Shown: positions 1-13,200, counted from the first letter of the stretch. The stretch: 64,000 bases of DNA from Lithospermum erythrorhizon (GCA_019722365.1 JADFUC010000758.1:1984001-2048000), one strand, 5' to 3'. Translations and numbers: made by a program. The notes: generated by a model from the sequence alone, not told the origin.

Positions 1-986
1 CTAATGGTGAACTAGTATATCATCTTTGTGATTTATTAGATTGTGCCAGTATTGTATATGTGATTAAGTTGTTTCTAAATTTAAGAATGAAGAAGCACTA
101 CAGCCATATCTATTTAAGTATACTTTATGATTTATTAGCTTTGTTCAACCGGCTAATATCAATCATATTGGAGCACTGTAAGATTTAAAGAAGTGTTTGA
201 CGGGCAAACTTAAAACGACTTAAGCCGCCAAATGAACAAATCGGATTGCTGGCGTCCAAATTGGATGAAGGATGTTCAGGTATGACGTAAAGTGCCCGCG
301 CTTCTTTGAAGGAATCCAACGCTTGGTTCTTTGGCGCTGGCTCCGGTTAGGCTTCCTGAAGAAAATGTATTATTCCTTACTATAAAATGGAAAACAGTTA
401 TTACACCACTATAGTAGATGGCTGCACCAGGATACCTGAATAGTCTTCCAGTACACACTAGATTTTACTTATTGATTGTATACTAGTATTCTTTTGAGGT
501 AAAGAATCAGAATTGGCCTATACAAAACTAGTAGGCTGGTCCCTTGCTAGCCAATATCTTTAATCCCATAACTCCAAGTTAAATGGGATTCATTAAATAG
601 ACATTGAACTGTCTGAACCATTTGCCTCTGCTTATGGGTAAAGAGTTTTATGGAACTTTACATCTGGTTCCTCTCTTTCTGTGCCTTTGGGAGTGCCTTT
701 ATAGATATCCCAAGGCAAACCATTGTTAAGTGATTTTAGTATGTATAATATTTTCTTTTTGTAACTTCATGAATATATAATATGCTAGATGAAATCTTTA
801 TGTTGGTACTTCTACAGAAAAAAATTGGAATTGTTTTATTCAATCTATTTAAAGTACAGATGACATTTTCTTGTCCTACTCCATTTTCCATCTTGAAGCT
901 ACATATATCACAAGGTCAACACCAAATTTGTGTCATTTAATAATTTCCAAACAGGAATATTTATCTATTTCTCATATTTTGTGCAG
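1..986. other. Upstream intron sequence of the RHD3-like gene; no exon recognised
   Basis: No coding block of the family could be recognised here. A stretch at about 195-345 is richer in G+C than its surroundings and may be transposon debris, but nothing identifies it. A T-rich tract leads to the acceptor at 981-986. Confidence 0.4.
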
Positions 987-3392
987 AAAAAATTAAATGA
1001 AGCATTATCTGGACCAGTTGAGGCTTTATTAGATGAAGCTGGTGATGATACATGGCCAGCTATAAGGAAGCTTTTTCTGCGTGAGGCTGAGGCTGCTGTC
1101 TCTGGGTTTTCTGCTGGCCTTTCTGGTTATGAGCTGGATGGACTTTCTAGAGAAAAGATGATTTTGAGGTTACGGGATCATGCAAGAGGAGTGGTTGAAG
1201 GAAAGGCACGAGAAGAAGCTGGAAGGATTTTAATAAGGATGAAAGACAGGTTTTCTACACTGTTTAGCCATGACTCTGACTCCATGCCTCGGGTTTGGAC
1301 TGGGAAGGAAGATATCCAAGCTATCACCAAGACTGCCCGCTCTTCTGTATGGCATGCTCAAATATTTGTTGAATAAATTAGCTGCTCTACTTTGTTCCAA
1401 CTCTGCTAAGATCTGCTATGTTTTATTTTTAACAGTCTTTAAAGTTTTTGTCTGTTGTGGCTGCTATTCGTTTGGACGATGATCCTGATAACATCGAAAA
1501 AACTTTAACACTAGCTCTTGTGGAAAATAGATCAGCTGGTGCTGCTAATAAGAGCACCACGTCGGCTGACCCTCTTGCCTCGAGCGCTTGGGATGAGGTA
1601 ATTAGTTCAAGCTGTCAAACTTGATAGGCGATTTTCCCACTATTTGTGCGGAGTATTGGGAAAATTCGCAGGCTACTGATTCTGCAGTCGCACTGCTTTA
1701 TTTTCCTCTTTTAGCTTAAATTTGATTTCTGGTACATAATGTTATGAATATCTCATATTTTTGGGAGGATGTACCCTCAGGCATGTTTTTTCAATTTTTT
1801 AAACTTAGGATGTATTTTAATGAGTTACAGTTAAACTTAGTATTAGACTTGTTTCATTGAATATTTTGTTCCAGGTTCCAGCCGGGAAAACTTTGATTAC
1901 TCCTGTCCAGTGCAAGTCATTGTGGAGGCAATTCAAAGCGGAGACAGAATACACCCTAACTCAAGCCATTGCTGCCCAGGCATGATCTTTCGAGTTCCAT
2001 ATTTTTATTTATTATGTCTGATGCATGGTTGTACATTTTTCTTCCCTGGAAGCACTTTTTAATAATTACAACTCTCTCAACTGGGAATCTGCTGAGATAC
2101 TTTAACAAAAACTATGTCAAATATTTGGTGCCATGCCTAAAATCTTAGTTTTATTACTGAAACCTAAACTGTATCAAACAATTTCAGTGCCATGTATAAA
2201 ATTTGGGTTTGATCGAATCTTGTCTTGGCCATCTTTGACTTGCTGAGCCACCAACATTCTAACTCTGTTTTATCGGTTTAAATTCGTAGGAGGCTAGCAT
2301 GCGAAATAACAACTGGTTACCACCACCATGGGCAATTGCTGCCTTGGTGATTCTTGGATTTAATGAGTTCATGACACTGTTAAGGTTCATCTCCTCTTCC
2401 ATCTCTCCCACGAGTCCCACCCAAAACACAATCCGAGTAATCCGGCCTCGGTGGTATATGTCTTTGGTTTCCAGAAAGTATTCTAAGGGTTCCATCTCTT
2501 TATATTTCTACACTGTGATCTTAGTCCTTTGGCTATCTACTAGCTCACTAATATATCTTCTTCTGGCAGAAATCCATTGTATTTTGGTCTTATTTGTTAA
2601 GTTATTCTCTTGTGAAAGGCACTGTGGGTGCAGATGAACATTCTTACTTTAGTTAGTGGGTGATTAAGTTCCTTCAGTTCTGCACTTGCTAGCTTAGTCA
2701 TTTGAATTTTGAACTGATTTTACTGCTGATTGGTTTTCTGGTAACATTTGGGCTTTAGTTTGTTGTATTTATGACACCATATAATTGTGGAGGTTCCCTA
2801 TCTTGTCTACTTTCTGTGCACATGTCAACAAATTGGAGAAGGTTGAGTAGTGTTTGTAAACTTGATTTCTACATTTTCTTAGGAGATCATCTTCATGTCG
2901 GGGTGGTCTCTTTTAGGTTGTAGGTCACATTTGACCATCTTTTAAATACAGTACACTGAACCTTCTTGATTCCTTTATCACGACTATCAATTTCAGACAT
3001 TGGTTCTCTTAAAAGTGGTTAGTTTGGTTATATTTCATCGTTTTTTGAAACTTCCAGGATGTTAATGATGTATTCCTATGTGGTTGGTCCCGAACTTTCC
3101 CTGTGTATTCCTATAAGCACTTGATGCCTAATGCTTTCTTACATGTCAACAGCTTCCAGGGATTCTCTCATTATCAACTAAATTCCTTCCGACGGTTATG
3201 AATCTCCTAAGAAAACTAGCTGAAGAAGGCCAGAAACAAGTAAACCCCGCCCTCCAGCAAAACCAGGCTCCTTCATCAAAGAGCTTCCAAAGTGGTGGTG
3301 ATGTGCCATCATCATCAAGTGGTACCTCAGCAGTCACTTCAGAAAATGGGACTGAATACTCCAGCCCCTCAATACATGACAAAGCGATGTAA
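987..3392 (+). CDS. RHD3/SEY1-like dynamin-type GTPase, C-terminal exons (5' part outside window), possibly broken
   Basis: RHD3/SEY1 proteins are atlastin-like GTPases of the ER membrane that fuse ER tubules; plants need them for root-hair and cell growth. The N-terminal GTPase domain is not in the window. Exons by splice sites and phase: 987-1346, 1436-1597, 1875-1979, 2290-2384, about 2570-2651, and 3153-3392 ending in TAA. Recognisable family blocks are [58 protein letters not shown] and [11 protein letters not shown], then [11 protein letters not shown] and [11 protein letters not shown] for the first membrane segment. The last exon gives [19 protein letters not shown] and a Ser-rich tail. 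The exon for the second membrane segment (NPLYFG...KALWVQ) has TAA at 2598-2600 and TGA at 2613-2615 in frame. The intron after 1979 begins GC, not GT. An AATAAA lies near 3732. Family assignment is firm; whether the copy is functional is not. Confidence 0.85.
2570..2651 (+). pseudogene. Damaged second-transmembrane exon of the RHD3-like gene
   Basis: The exon aligns one-for-one in length with the family membrane segment (N-P-L-Y at 2571-2582, K-A-L-W-V-Q at 2616-2633) but holds two stops, at 2598-2600 and 2613-2615. The other reading frames of the middle keep hydrophobic matches, for example F-V near 2594-2599 and Y-S-L-V near 2604-2615, as if small offsetting indels in T and A runs had occurred. 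The usual GEFRNG block between this exon and LPG is not visible before the next acceptor at 3151-3152. The donor at 2652 (GTTAGT) keeps phase with the last exon but is a guess. Confidence 0.6.
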
Positions 3393-4779
3393 TCTCTTGT
3401 TAACCGAGCACTTGTATTCTACTGATATTATTGACTTTTGTACAGTCTCATGTGGATTCACATTCAAGATCAGATCTGTGGTCTGGAAGAGTCGAGAACT
3501 AGAATACTTGCTGTATTTTTCAATACATGTTTGAGGGCCTTCCAGATTGAATTGCTTTCTAGTTTGCCCTCATCTTTTTGTCCTCTGAGGCCGAGTAATG
3601 CACATATGCGACATATGTTTAAAATAAAAAACAAAAATTGCCTGTGTTGTAATGTGATATGCAAAATGATTTTCAGGACAAGAATATCGATAAAGAATTC
3701 CATATTCCCTTGAAACAAAGATTTGGGCTGAAATAAATCTGGGCCATTATCACATCGGCTTTGGATTCTTTCTTAACTCACATTGTGAAAAATTAGTTAA
3801 TTCATCTGATTCTTGTTTTGAAGGACATGTCCAACTATATTTTTGAAAGTTCCAATAAAAACAGGCTTATGAATGAACATTTAGGTTTATTTACCTAATG
3901 TGGATGTAATAAGATTCACCATGCAATGGTCACGCCTCTTCCTCCTCTCTTAAAATAAGTTGGTCCATATATAAGTCGTAACTTATTTAGGTAAAAAGAA
4001 AGAAACCTTAAGGTATAACGTGATGGTAATTAATTTCTAAAAAGTGTTGGACCACAAGTGTTGAATCAATAAATTTACTAGTAAAATCGAAGGGTCCGTC
4101 TTCTTTCAAAACTGCCTATTGCATTGTAACCAGCTCATCGTATTGAATGAAGGAGAGGTGAAAATGAAATGACTGATCATACATTTCATTTGCACAAGTG
4201 TTTTTAATCGAATATTAATATGAGTTCTATGTTCTGGTGGATTATTTACAAACGTTTTGATAACATGATGTGTAGGCAACTAGCTAGTTCATTGGGATTA
4301 AATTTGAGCATTAGTTCTTGAAATTTGATATATATAGTAACTACAGAGTAGTAAGTTTAATCGGGCAAAGGAACACATTGCACATTAATAATGACCAAAT
4401 ACAATTTGTAATTGTGTTTGACTGATTAGTTTAAATTAAAAATAATTAGAAAGTAAAAGTAATTATTAAATAGAAATAACATATATATTATCTTTTTATT
4501 GATATAGCGTGTCGTAAAATGAGACATATATTCAAGCGAGTTTATTTTGGAAGGAATGCAAAAATGATGAGGAAAGACGGATACAAATACAAAATGTCAA
4601 AAATTGTACTCTGTATTTAAGGATTTTGCATATGAATGTCTGCATGTATTTTTGGACTAGTCATAACTTCATGAACTATTTCCTTTCTTAAATTTCATCA
4701 ACTATTTCCTAAAGTCATACAAAGTGCATGGTTGACTGAAATTCATCTAATGTTATATTATTATAAAAACCTCTTTAAA
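3393..4779. other. Intergenic; 3' flank of the RHD3-like gene
   Basis: Possible polyadenylation signals are AATAAA near 3732 and near 3853. The rest is AT-rich, without a supported gene. Near 4668-4710 there is a short imperfect repeat of an AACTATTTCCT phrase. Confidence 0.4.
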
Positions 4780-7229
4780 GTTTATATCTTTCAACATTAC
4801 GTATTTTATCATTTTAATACTTGCTGCCGTCTTTATCCATATTAAACATTTTCAATACCCTTTCAGATAATTGACGAAGGCACCAATATACCACTTTTAA
4901 TCGCATTTCCACTCAGAAACTAAGACGTAACTTAGTTTTTCCCGATCTTTTATTTCAAATTCTTCTTTAAGAATTCATATTGTTTCTTTGATTTATTTAT
5001 TAGTTTCAATGATATTTAAGCTCATCAACATGCATAACAATAATTACAAAAATCGGATGTTATTTTTTCTTATAAAAACACAAGGACAAATATGATTATT
5101 CACATAGCCTTCTTTAAGTAAATATTCACTTAACCTATTATACCACATGCGTCCGGATTGCTTTAACCTGCATAAACGCATTCGCAACTTAATCGCATAT
5201 TTTCCTGATTTTGACGTAGGCATCTAAATTCTTCATGTATTTTCATGTGATTACCATCAAATGAACTGCAGAAAAGGATAAAGAACAACATCCATGCATT
5301 GAGATATAGATTGGTCAGACACCTGATGCACCACCAGATAACGAAGAACGACATCCATAAATACACAAGTTATCTCATAATCAATTCCTCGGCCCCTTGA
5401 GAAAATTTGAACAAGACGAAAGTCTTTATATCTTACAATCTCGCTTTCCTTACTTCGCTTTCTTACAAAAACCCACGAAATCAATGTAAGCCTTTACACC
5501 TTAGTATATAGTCATAATAATAGCTCCAAATACTTTTCGATTCTAAGACCAACTCAAGATCTATTACATCTTTCAAATTTTCCAACTATATTCATCTAAG
5601 CTCGTGATCATCACTTTCATTCATAATTTCACGTAATGTAGAGTGAAAATATCTCATCAATATCCATACCTTTCATCCCCACAAATTTCCTCTCTATATT
5701 GGTCATAATTGATAGATACTTCCGGTATCATTCTTATTTAGCTTACCGACACCCATTTCATTTTCATCATCTTCGCGATTCTTCAAGATCACTTTTTTTC
5801 TATTAACATGACTATTATTTAGCCTTATCAAGCATCACTTTCATTCTTATCAATATTTTCTCTGTCCCTTTCTTTTCGGGATTTTATCTTTCGAACTCCA
5901 CAAAGTCGCACAATGCTTTAAGCGTGCCTTTAGATTTATTTCTGTTATTATTTTGTTTCGAATATGAACTTCATTGGTGGGTATTAATAAATGGGTACAT
6001 GTGACTTTGCTCACTCCTTTCTGTTATCATTAAATAAATCTGCAATTGATTTGCCAAACTTTTGTAATGCACAATTTTATTTTACATTTTCTTCCATGAT
6101 TTATTATAATGGGCGCAGATGCACAAAGAGGGTACATACCATGTTATCTCTTTTCAAATGTTATTTTCTTTTATTTATCTGATCCCACAATCTAAATCAC
6201 CGGCCTCTCAAGGTAGGCAGATTATCATCGGATCAATTTCATTGAAATTCACTTCTTTTCCCCTTTTCCTCTACATAAGCCTTAAACCTTTAAAAGATAT
6301 TCTCGTGTCTCATGTTTTCTAACAATTGGCCTTCTTTCCGCATCTATTTAAAATCACCAGCTTTCTAGACCTTCTGGATATGACATCACGCTTTGTCGAT
6401 TGTTGATTACCTTGGCTTACGCTCTCTGTGGAGGCCTTTAAATTACTCATATAACCTCGCATCTAATTTCTAATTTCAATTTGAAAAGGGTTACGACTAT
6501 GGTTTCTCACTCACGCCCATTAAATCGACTATGACCATTTACGCTTCTCTAATGACCATGCAACTACGCCTTTATTAAATGTCAGTGGGGCTTTATTTCA
6601 TGATATGCCATCGCCTCGGGACACAACCGGTGGTTTTTGCGAGAACATCATTATTTTACTTTATAATTAGAAAGAGTCAGCATCCAAATCAGAAAGTCAA
6701 GAAATCCTCAACCCATATCGTTAAGCCTGGTATCAACACTCAGATAAAAAGTGAAGGTTGAAAATATTTTTTCCCAACTTTTCTTCTTCCTAGAGAAGCA
6801 GCCACAAAATTTAATCAAGCGCCATAATTTCTTGCATGGCTTGTAAAGCTATAGGCAACAACACTTTTATAATCTCGGGAGCCTTAATTTGTTCCATCGA
6901 TCCATCAACGAGGCAGCACTTCCTCTCGATGTCCAAATTCGCCTTTAATCTTGTCCCATAATATTTCGGGGATCTTGCATTCTAGTACTCCCAGTTTGTA
7001 ATCCATTATCACGCTGATTATCCTATTTACCTCGAATCTTTCATCGACAACTTCCTGTCAATCGTCGGTGTCCCCAGTATTATCACCAAGTGATTTTGTC
7101 GAGTCCCTCACGCAGCGGTACTCTATTAAGTTGTTCCAAGTTATGTAGTTGTCTCAGCTATGTTTAGAATTTTGAATCGATGCTAACGTTGGATGGCATG
7201 ATTATATTCCTTAAAACACAAACACATCA

Positions 7230-8800
7230 ACATCCAATATATAAGCTATGACGAAAAAATGTCATTTTATTCAATATTACACTCACCCATTCAATACACA
7301 AATTGAAATCTTATTCAATTACAAATACTCATGTTTACTCTTCATGAAAATCTCTATCGAAACAAAAATAAATAATCCAAGCTAAGATTAGAAATGGTAA
7401 AATGCCAAGTACCATAAATGCTACATTTTCCTTACTTATCTCTTTTACATTTATAAAAACCACTGGCAAGTAGATCAATTATAATGATAAATACTAAAAT
7501 ATCCCCGCCATCTTGAAAATGTTTATAAAAATTGGCCTGAGAAGGATGCTTAGCCATAAGAGAATGGCATTTATAGAGTGAAATTTTCGAGAAGTTGTCC
7601 GTTATTTATACTGCTTTATTATCGCTTGAGGATAATAAACAATATTGATTTTATCGTCATTTACTTATTAGAAAATGGGGAGGAAAAATATTTTCAAGTG
7701 TAAGTTGGGGCCATGATGTGTGCTGCTAACGCATACACGCATTTATAATACGATAAATGAACACATATGGATAATATAATACATATGATTATAAACAAAT
7801 AATTCATGTCACAATAAATAAAATAAGATAACACAATAGCGGTATAATAATATAAGTGAGGTGTTTTCTCCATAATATAAGATATAAAAGCAAACTCTCC
7901 ACATGAGTAATAACAATACTATACGGAATATAAAAATTGTAAGATTTTAATTTTATTTATGTCCGTGATTTATAAATGTGAAACGAGGATGAGTTTTATT
8001 TATGTCCAAGATAGTGTGAATGAGGATGAATTTTATTTATGTCCATGATTCGGGTAAATTTTATTTATGTCCATGATATTATATGTAAATGGAGATTTTA
8101 AACCTCCACAAAGTATAACGGTTAGTATCACTACTCGAAATTATCTTTCGTGATAGGATTGGGATTCAACCTCCACATAATTGCAGTTAGAATAACACGA
8201 TACTTTTGCATTTAACTCTCCGCTATTTAAATAATAATATCCACCCTATTATAGCACTACGTTTCTGCCAGCTTACCACACAAGAAAGCGAAATAGCAAT
8301 AATAATAGTTACTCTTAGTTATAGATCACTGACACGGATCGCGCTTTCTATAATGGGTAAATAATAATATCCGCCTAATTATAGAATACTGGCTATTACT
8401 GCCGCTATCTATAATAGAGAACATATATAATAAAATGAATATCAAAGTTGACAGGATGTAAAATATACCTAAAAGAGCGAAGCATTTCCATGGCATTTTA
8501 CTCGCTACGATAACGTATTATAAAAATCGGATATTTAATAGCTAAACTAATACTGATAATACTCTTATATTATTACTACTACTATTATATATATTAACTC
8601 TACTTACGAAGCTGCACTAAGAGAACAAATGCTACATATATTTTTGCCTCGCTTCTCCGTGTACTTTCATTTGTAGGGATGGGGACATTTATACTACAAT
8701 AGTTACCCATCTATCACTATTCAATTTCCTAAATTTATTTTAAGATATTTTAACACTACTATTTACAAGTTGAATTTTATAATATATGTAGTGCACAAAA
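7230..8800 (-). repeat. 5' LTR of copia family B copy 1
   Basis: The segment matches 39050-40610 along its length. Shared landmarks are the block of TTTTATTTATGTCCA repeats, the phrase CGGTTAGTATCACTACTCG, and near the outer edge a TTATAAAAATCGGATATTT block (about 8517-8540). The edges are approximate. No clean tRNA primer-binding site is visible beside the gag start. Confidence 0.65.
7935..8090. repeat. Short tandem repeats inside the family B LTR (copy 1)
   Basis: Four copies of TTTTATTTATGTCCA or a close variant occur at irregular 30-45 base spacing, separated by variable spacers such as TGAATGAGGATGA. The same array is in the other copy at 39790-39925, so it is part of the LTR, not a new expansion. 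Confidence 0.75.
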
Positions 8801-8839
8801 GATGCATTTATATAACTCAACCAGCTATATCAAACAAAA

Positions 8840-9661
8840 AAAAAAACCGAACTAAAGCCATTAATCTCGGCTGTACGAAGCCAATCGACTTGAAAGCTTA
8901 ATCCTAAGAGACCGAGGTAATCTACTAGACCTGGTGAATTTCCCCTGGCAAGTTAACATGTACACTGCTGAATGTGGCCCCACTTCCTCGGCAAACAAAT
9001 TTGGCGAAACCTACAACAATTTCTTAACTGCGAAAATGCTAAACGAATGTAAAAATATGCACAAAGTTGTCGATGTAAAAAGCAAGGCAAATAACAAAAG
9101 CAAAGATCGAAGGGGTGAAAGTTGTTATAACTCGTCAACATGCCGTACGACGGAAGAGGTCCCATGTGCTCTACTTATGGGAGAAGCGAAGAGTCGGTTT
9201 CAATCAAGTTAAAAAAAACGCCGGTAAATAACATCCAAGGCGATTTAACGCCAAGCAGACACGCGATGAACGCCAGATTGACATGATGAATGCCGCAGAA
9301 TAAATTTATTCAAATGAAATCAGAGCAAAAAAGAATAAAGAGGAAAAGTCTTTTACCAGCATCAGAAAAGGCTTCCACCAAACACCAAACACCAAATCAC
9401 CAAAACACCAAACACCAAACACCAAACACGAACACGAATACGAACCGAGCCGGCTGGCCGTGGGCCGGGTCGGGCCGGGCGAAGCATGCTGTGGTTATTT
9501 TAGCGGGCTGTAATTTGTTCAAAAAGCCTTAGCCACAGCTCAACAAAGAATAAAGATCAAGGTTATTTAAATAGAATTAAATGGGGCTCAAAAAACAACG
9601 CTGAACTAACGTGCCTTTCAAATCTCAAGGCATTCAAGACAAAACTTTATTATATCCAACA
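8840..9661 (-). repeat. 3' LTR of copia element C
   Basis: It aligns with 14385-15126: an A-run near the outer edge, an AAAGCTTAATCCTAA block, AACGAATGTAAAA, a GGGCCGGG-rich patch (9463-9482), and a CTTTATTA block at the inner end. It is preceded on the minus strand by a polypurine tract at about 9662-9672. Confidence 0.8.
9375..9440. repeat. ACCAAAC minisatellite in the left LTR of element C
   Basis: About eight imperfect copies of a 7-base ACCAAAC unit lie just before the GGGCCGGG-rich patch. The right LTR has only a single ACCAAAC at the matching place (about 14912), so the array expanded in this LTR after insertion. Confidence 0.8.
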
Positions 9662-10299
9662 ATCCCCCACAATGGCGAAGGGAAGGAAAAGAAAAGGCTA
9701 AGGAGAAATTCCTCGTCATGAGGTCGAGTACTTGCCGGCCAATATCTTCGATTTGAATCGACACACATGTTTAAACGGGCAACAACTTCGCATCGACGCA
9801 GCTGAACTTCGCCTTGAACTTATCGGGATTATCCTGACAGACCCCCACAACACATACTATACTACCTCTAGTCCCAAATGCACAAACACGCTTTTAGGCC
9901 ACAAGCAGACACCTTGGTCTTACGAGCTTCTGTAAGACAAGCCCTGCCTTTCATGTATTTATGCCCCCACCATCACACTCAATGTGCAGTAATTCCTATG
10001 CTGCCTCTGCAAAACACTATCTTCTGCTATTATGACTTGAAGTCCATCCCTCACAAAAATTTCCATCAAGTGCATCTCAAAGCACCACCAATGCCGGGTT
10101 ATGGAAGCGTCATGACTAAAATTCAATACATGACAGAATACCAAACTTTGGTTATGATCAATGGATAAAATCCCATCACCGCTGCCTCAATAGCACCACC
10201 AAAAAACATACGGCTATAGGATTTTATCAAGCACTACTTACACGCCATGTGGATAAAGAAAGAGCCGCATCGTTGCTCAACACGCATCTGACAGGTTGG

Positions 10300-13200
10300 G
10301 CTTCACTCTATCCCCCCGACGCTCCATCAACTCGCCTAGTTAATCCCTTTAGTAAAAGCGGATCAGCTAGCATTCTCGTCGTGACCTCACATAGTCCACG
10401 TAAATAACCCCATTTTTCAGAGTCGCCTCACCACACCATGTCTAATTTGCATATGTCTTTTTCTTACCATTGTGTTGGCTGATTCTTTGCAACTCCAATG
10501 GTCAAGCTGAGAATCACAAAACAGAAATGAGACCGGTACCGCCCGGTTCTCCACAATAACGGTACATCGTACGAAGAGTTCTTCAAACTATCTTCAATTC
10601 TGTGCCTCATGCTCAAGAATGAACTCGGACCTACGCTGAGCTGGCTTATGCAAGTCCGGCTTGGCGTACTTCCAAGAAATAGCTCCCTCCTCGCTAAGCG
10701 TAAACACATATCCACCGTAGAACAAATATCATCACTACCAGAGACCCGCCAAGATCACAATACCCTTCTAACACGTTATGGAACCCTTAAAGTTCAAACT
10801 AACCTCAATAAATTCCTTTAGTATCTAATCACGTAAGAGCATCCCAATGCTCACCGCTAGAAAGCTACGGGTATACCGACTTAACCTTAATAACAAAGAT
10901 AAGCAATATCAGCCGAGTACGCTAATAAGAACATCACACTCCCAATAATCTTAGCATATTCCTATTCAGAGACACCATCACCCAAATTTTTCTTGGCATC
11001 GTTGGTACACTAAAGATCATGTGAGTCCTAGCAGTAACTCAAAAAGCGAAACTTCCTCAAAATCTCCACATAACGAGATTGGATTCAACGAGATACCTCC
11101 GGTTTCTCTTTTTGCCAACTCGAACTCCTAGATAAGATCAACTCTCCTGTGTTTTCATCTCGAAATTTAGACGACAAGTTAAATCCTTGGTCTTATTCTA
11201 CTATAGTCATACCTTTACCAAAAATCAACATATCATCAACACATAGCATAAGGATCACACAATCAGCCCTAACCCCTTAGAGTATACACACGAGCTCTAA
11301 TTGTTCACAACATAGCCATTACTCACCAAAAGTATCACTAAACTTCTCATACCACTCAAGCTGTGCTTGCTTCAAACCATATAGAGATTTTTTCACTACA
11401 CACTTTACCCTCTCGACTCGACTCACAAAAACCCTCGTGTCAGTCATATAAATCTCTTCCCTCTGTATCACCATTCAAAAAGGCAGCCTTAACATCCATC
11501 CTCACGATCTCTAACCCATGAATAGCGCCTAAAGCAATCAAGGCCCCGCAGTGGCCATCTTAGTCACGGGAGAATAAAGAACAAAAGTAATCTATATCCT
11601 TCGTAAAGCCTCGAATCACAAGCCTAGCTCTCAATCTCTATCAACCATCGTCTCATCTTTTTCTTAAAGATCCACTTATTGATTAATAATAAGCTTCTCG
11701 CAACTCCTTAAAATCAAATAACTCCCAAGTTTGGTTTGACACACCGAACCCAAGTTCAGCTCTACTTGGCCTTCAAAAAGTAGCATCAATAGACCTCATG
11801 GCCTCACAAGAAGTCTTGTGGATCATCCCCTCATAATATAAAGTCGAAACTAGTTCATCACTTACAATCATCACATGTAATCTCGGTATAGAAAGTTCAC
11901 TATAAAGTCATCTCCAAAGTATTTCTCCACTCTAGGTCTCTCTACTCTTCTAAGTCCTCTAAAATGTCTCTCATAGAGTTGGGAGTGAACTAAAGACGAC
12001 ATCAATATCGTGTATGTCATGTATATCAGTACATCACAAGATCGTGCATATCATGTGGAATCGTATATCATGTGAAACAGAGAAGATACACATGTTTTCT
12101 TTAAAGGAAATACATGCTCAAAAATCCCAAAGATTCTAGCCTCCTCGACATGTAATCCATCGATAAAGACAATAATCTACGCAAGACTGCTTCCGAGCAT
12201 ACCTAAATTTAAACACAGCCATATGTCTTGGGTCCAATAAGTCGTCTTCTTAGGCTCAAAGTAAAACCCACCTAGCTGTACACCCCCATACTCTAAGAAC
12301 CTCGTTGTGGGGATAACCTCCAAATCTCATGTGATCTTATCTAACTTCTGCTGGCACCTCGTTAAGAACGTGACAAGCACTTAAAACCCTCCCCCACATC
12401 TCATCAGAAGTCCGTAATCCTAGGAGCATGAAGCATTCATCATCATATTCTTTCAAGGTCCCTGCTCTTACTGCTCAAATTTATCCCATTTTGTCGAGGT
12501 AAGTGTGGCAATTAGTCTCAGATAATCCCATTCTCCTCACAAAACTCTCTCAAGTACACCCATACTCACCACCCTCGATCGCATCTTAGTCTCTTAATCT
12601 TCTATCGTTCTGTTCTCTACTTCATTCTTAAACTTGATAAACATATCCTCACCTCACCTTAGCCCAAGAAGGTGACTTAAAGTGATACCTGTATCGTACT
12701 ATCTATAAAGTGTCACATAATAGCGTTTCCTTTTACTCCTAGTGTTCTTAAAGTCACTAGGTCGCGTGAATTAACTCTAAGATTTCATTGCCTAAGGGTC
12801 ATGTGTTTACTAGGCTTCGGGTAAACTTAGCTTCTACACAAATCGGGCATTCGGGTAGCTCGATTTAAGATAAGTGCGTGTATGATGTGACAATTGTACG
12901 AGATGTTTAATGGATGAAAGGATTAACATAAGTCCTTAGTCTAAAGATGCCAAATATCAGAACCTAATAATATATGTATGTATGTATTATTATTAACAAG
13001 CGAAGCGTACAACATCTGGGGAATAAATAAGCCACCACTGAGATAACCCTTTCCTACAAACTCTCCACTACGAGTCACTACAACCTTGTCAGCCTCAAAT
13101 ACAAGTTTCAAACCAACTTTGTTTAATAAGGCACCAGACACTAGGTTGCGACGCAAAGTGGGTACATACAATACATTACTAAGCAGAAGCCGGTCTCCTG

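Larger units (their letters stand above)
4780..8800 (-). mobile_element. Decayed Ty1/copia retrotransposon, family B copy 1 (integrase deleted)
   Basis: Read on the minus strand, the element runs from an LTR (about 7230-8800) through gag (start codon near 7199, to about 6170), then directly into the charged linker that normally follows integrase (about 6120-5560), then a reverse-transcriptase fragment (5520-4780). The RT is recognisable by EIVRYK, GIDYE, MDVV and the degenerate HVDELNII active-site region near 5010-5050. Every part holds stops and frameshifts. Comparison with the copy at 35738-40610 shows nucleotide similarity from about 5590 to 8800, with the protease/integrase segment (equivalent to 36420-37985) missing here. 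No left LTR was found. RNase H is also absent. It is non-functional. Confidence 0.8.

Noticed and set aside
7935..8090. Regularly recurring TTTTATTTATGTCCA considered as a CRISPR-like array
   Set aside because: The spacers are short, unequal and shared with another LTR copy; this is eukaryotic retrotransposon DNA.
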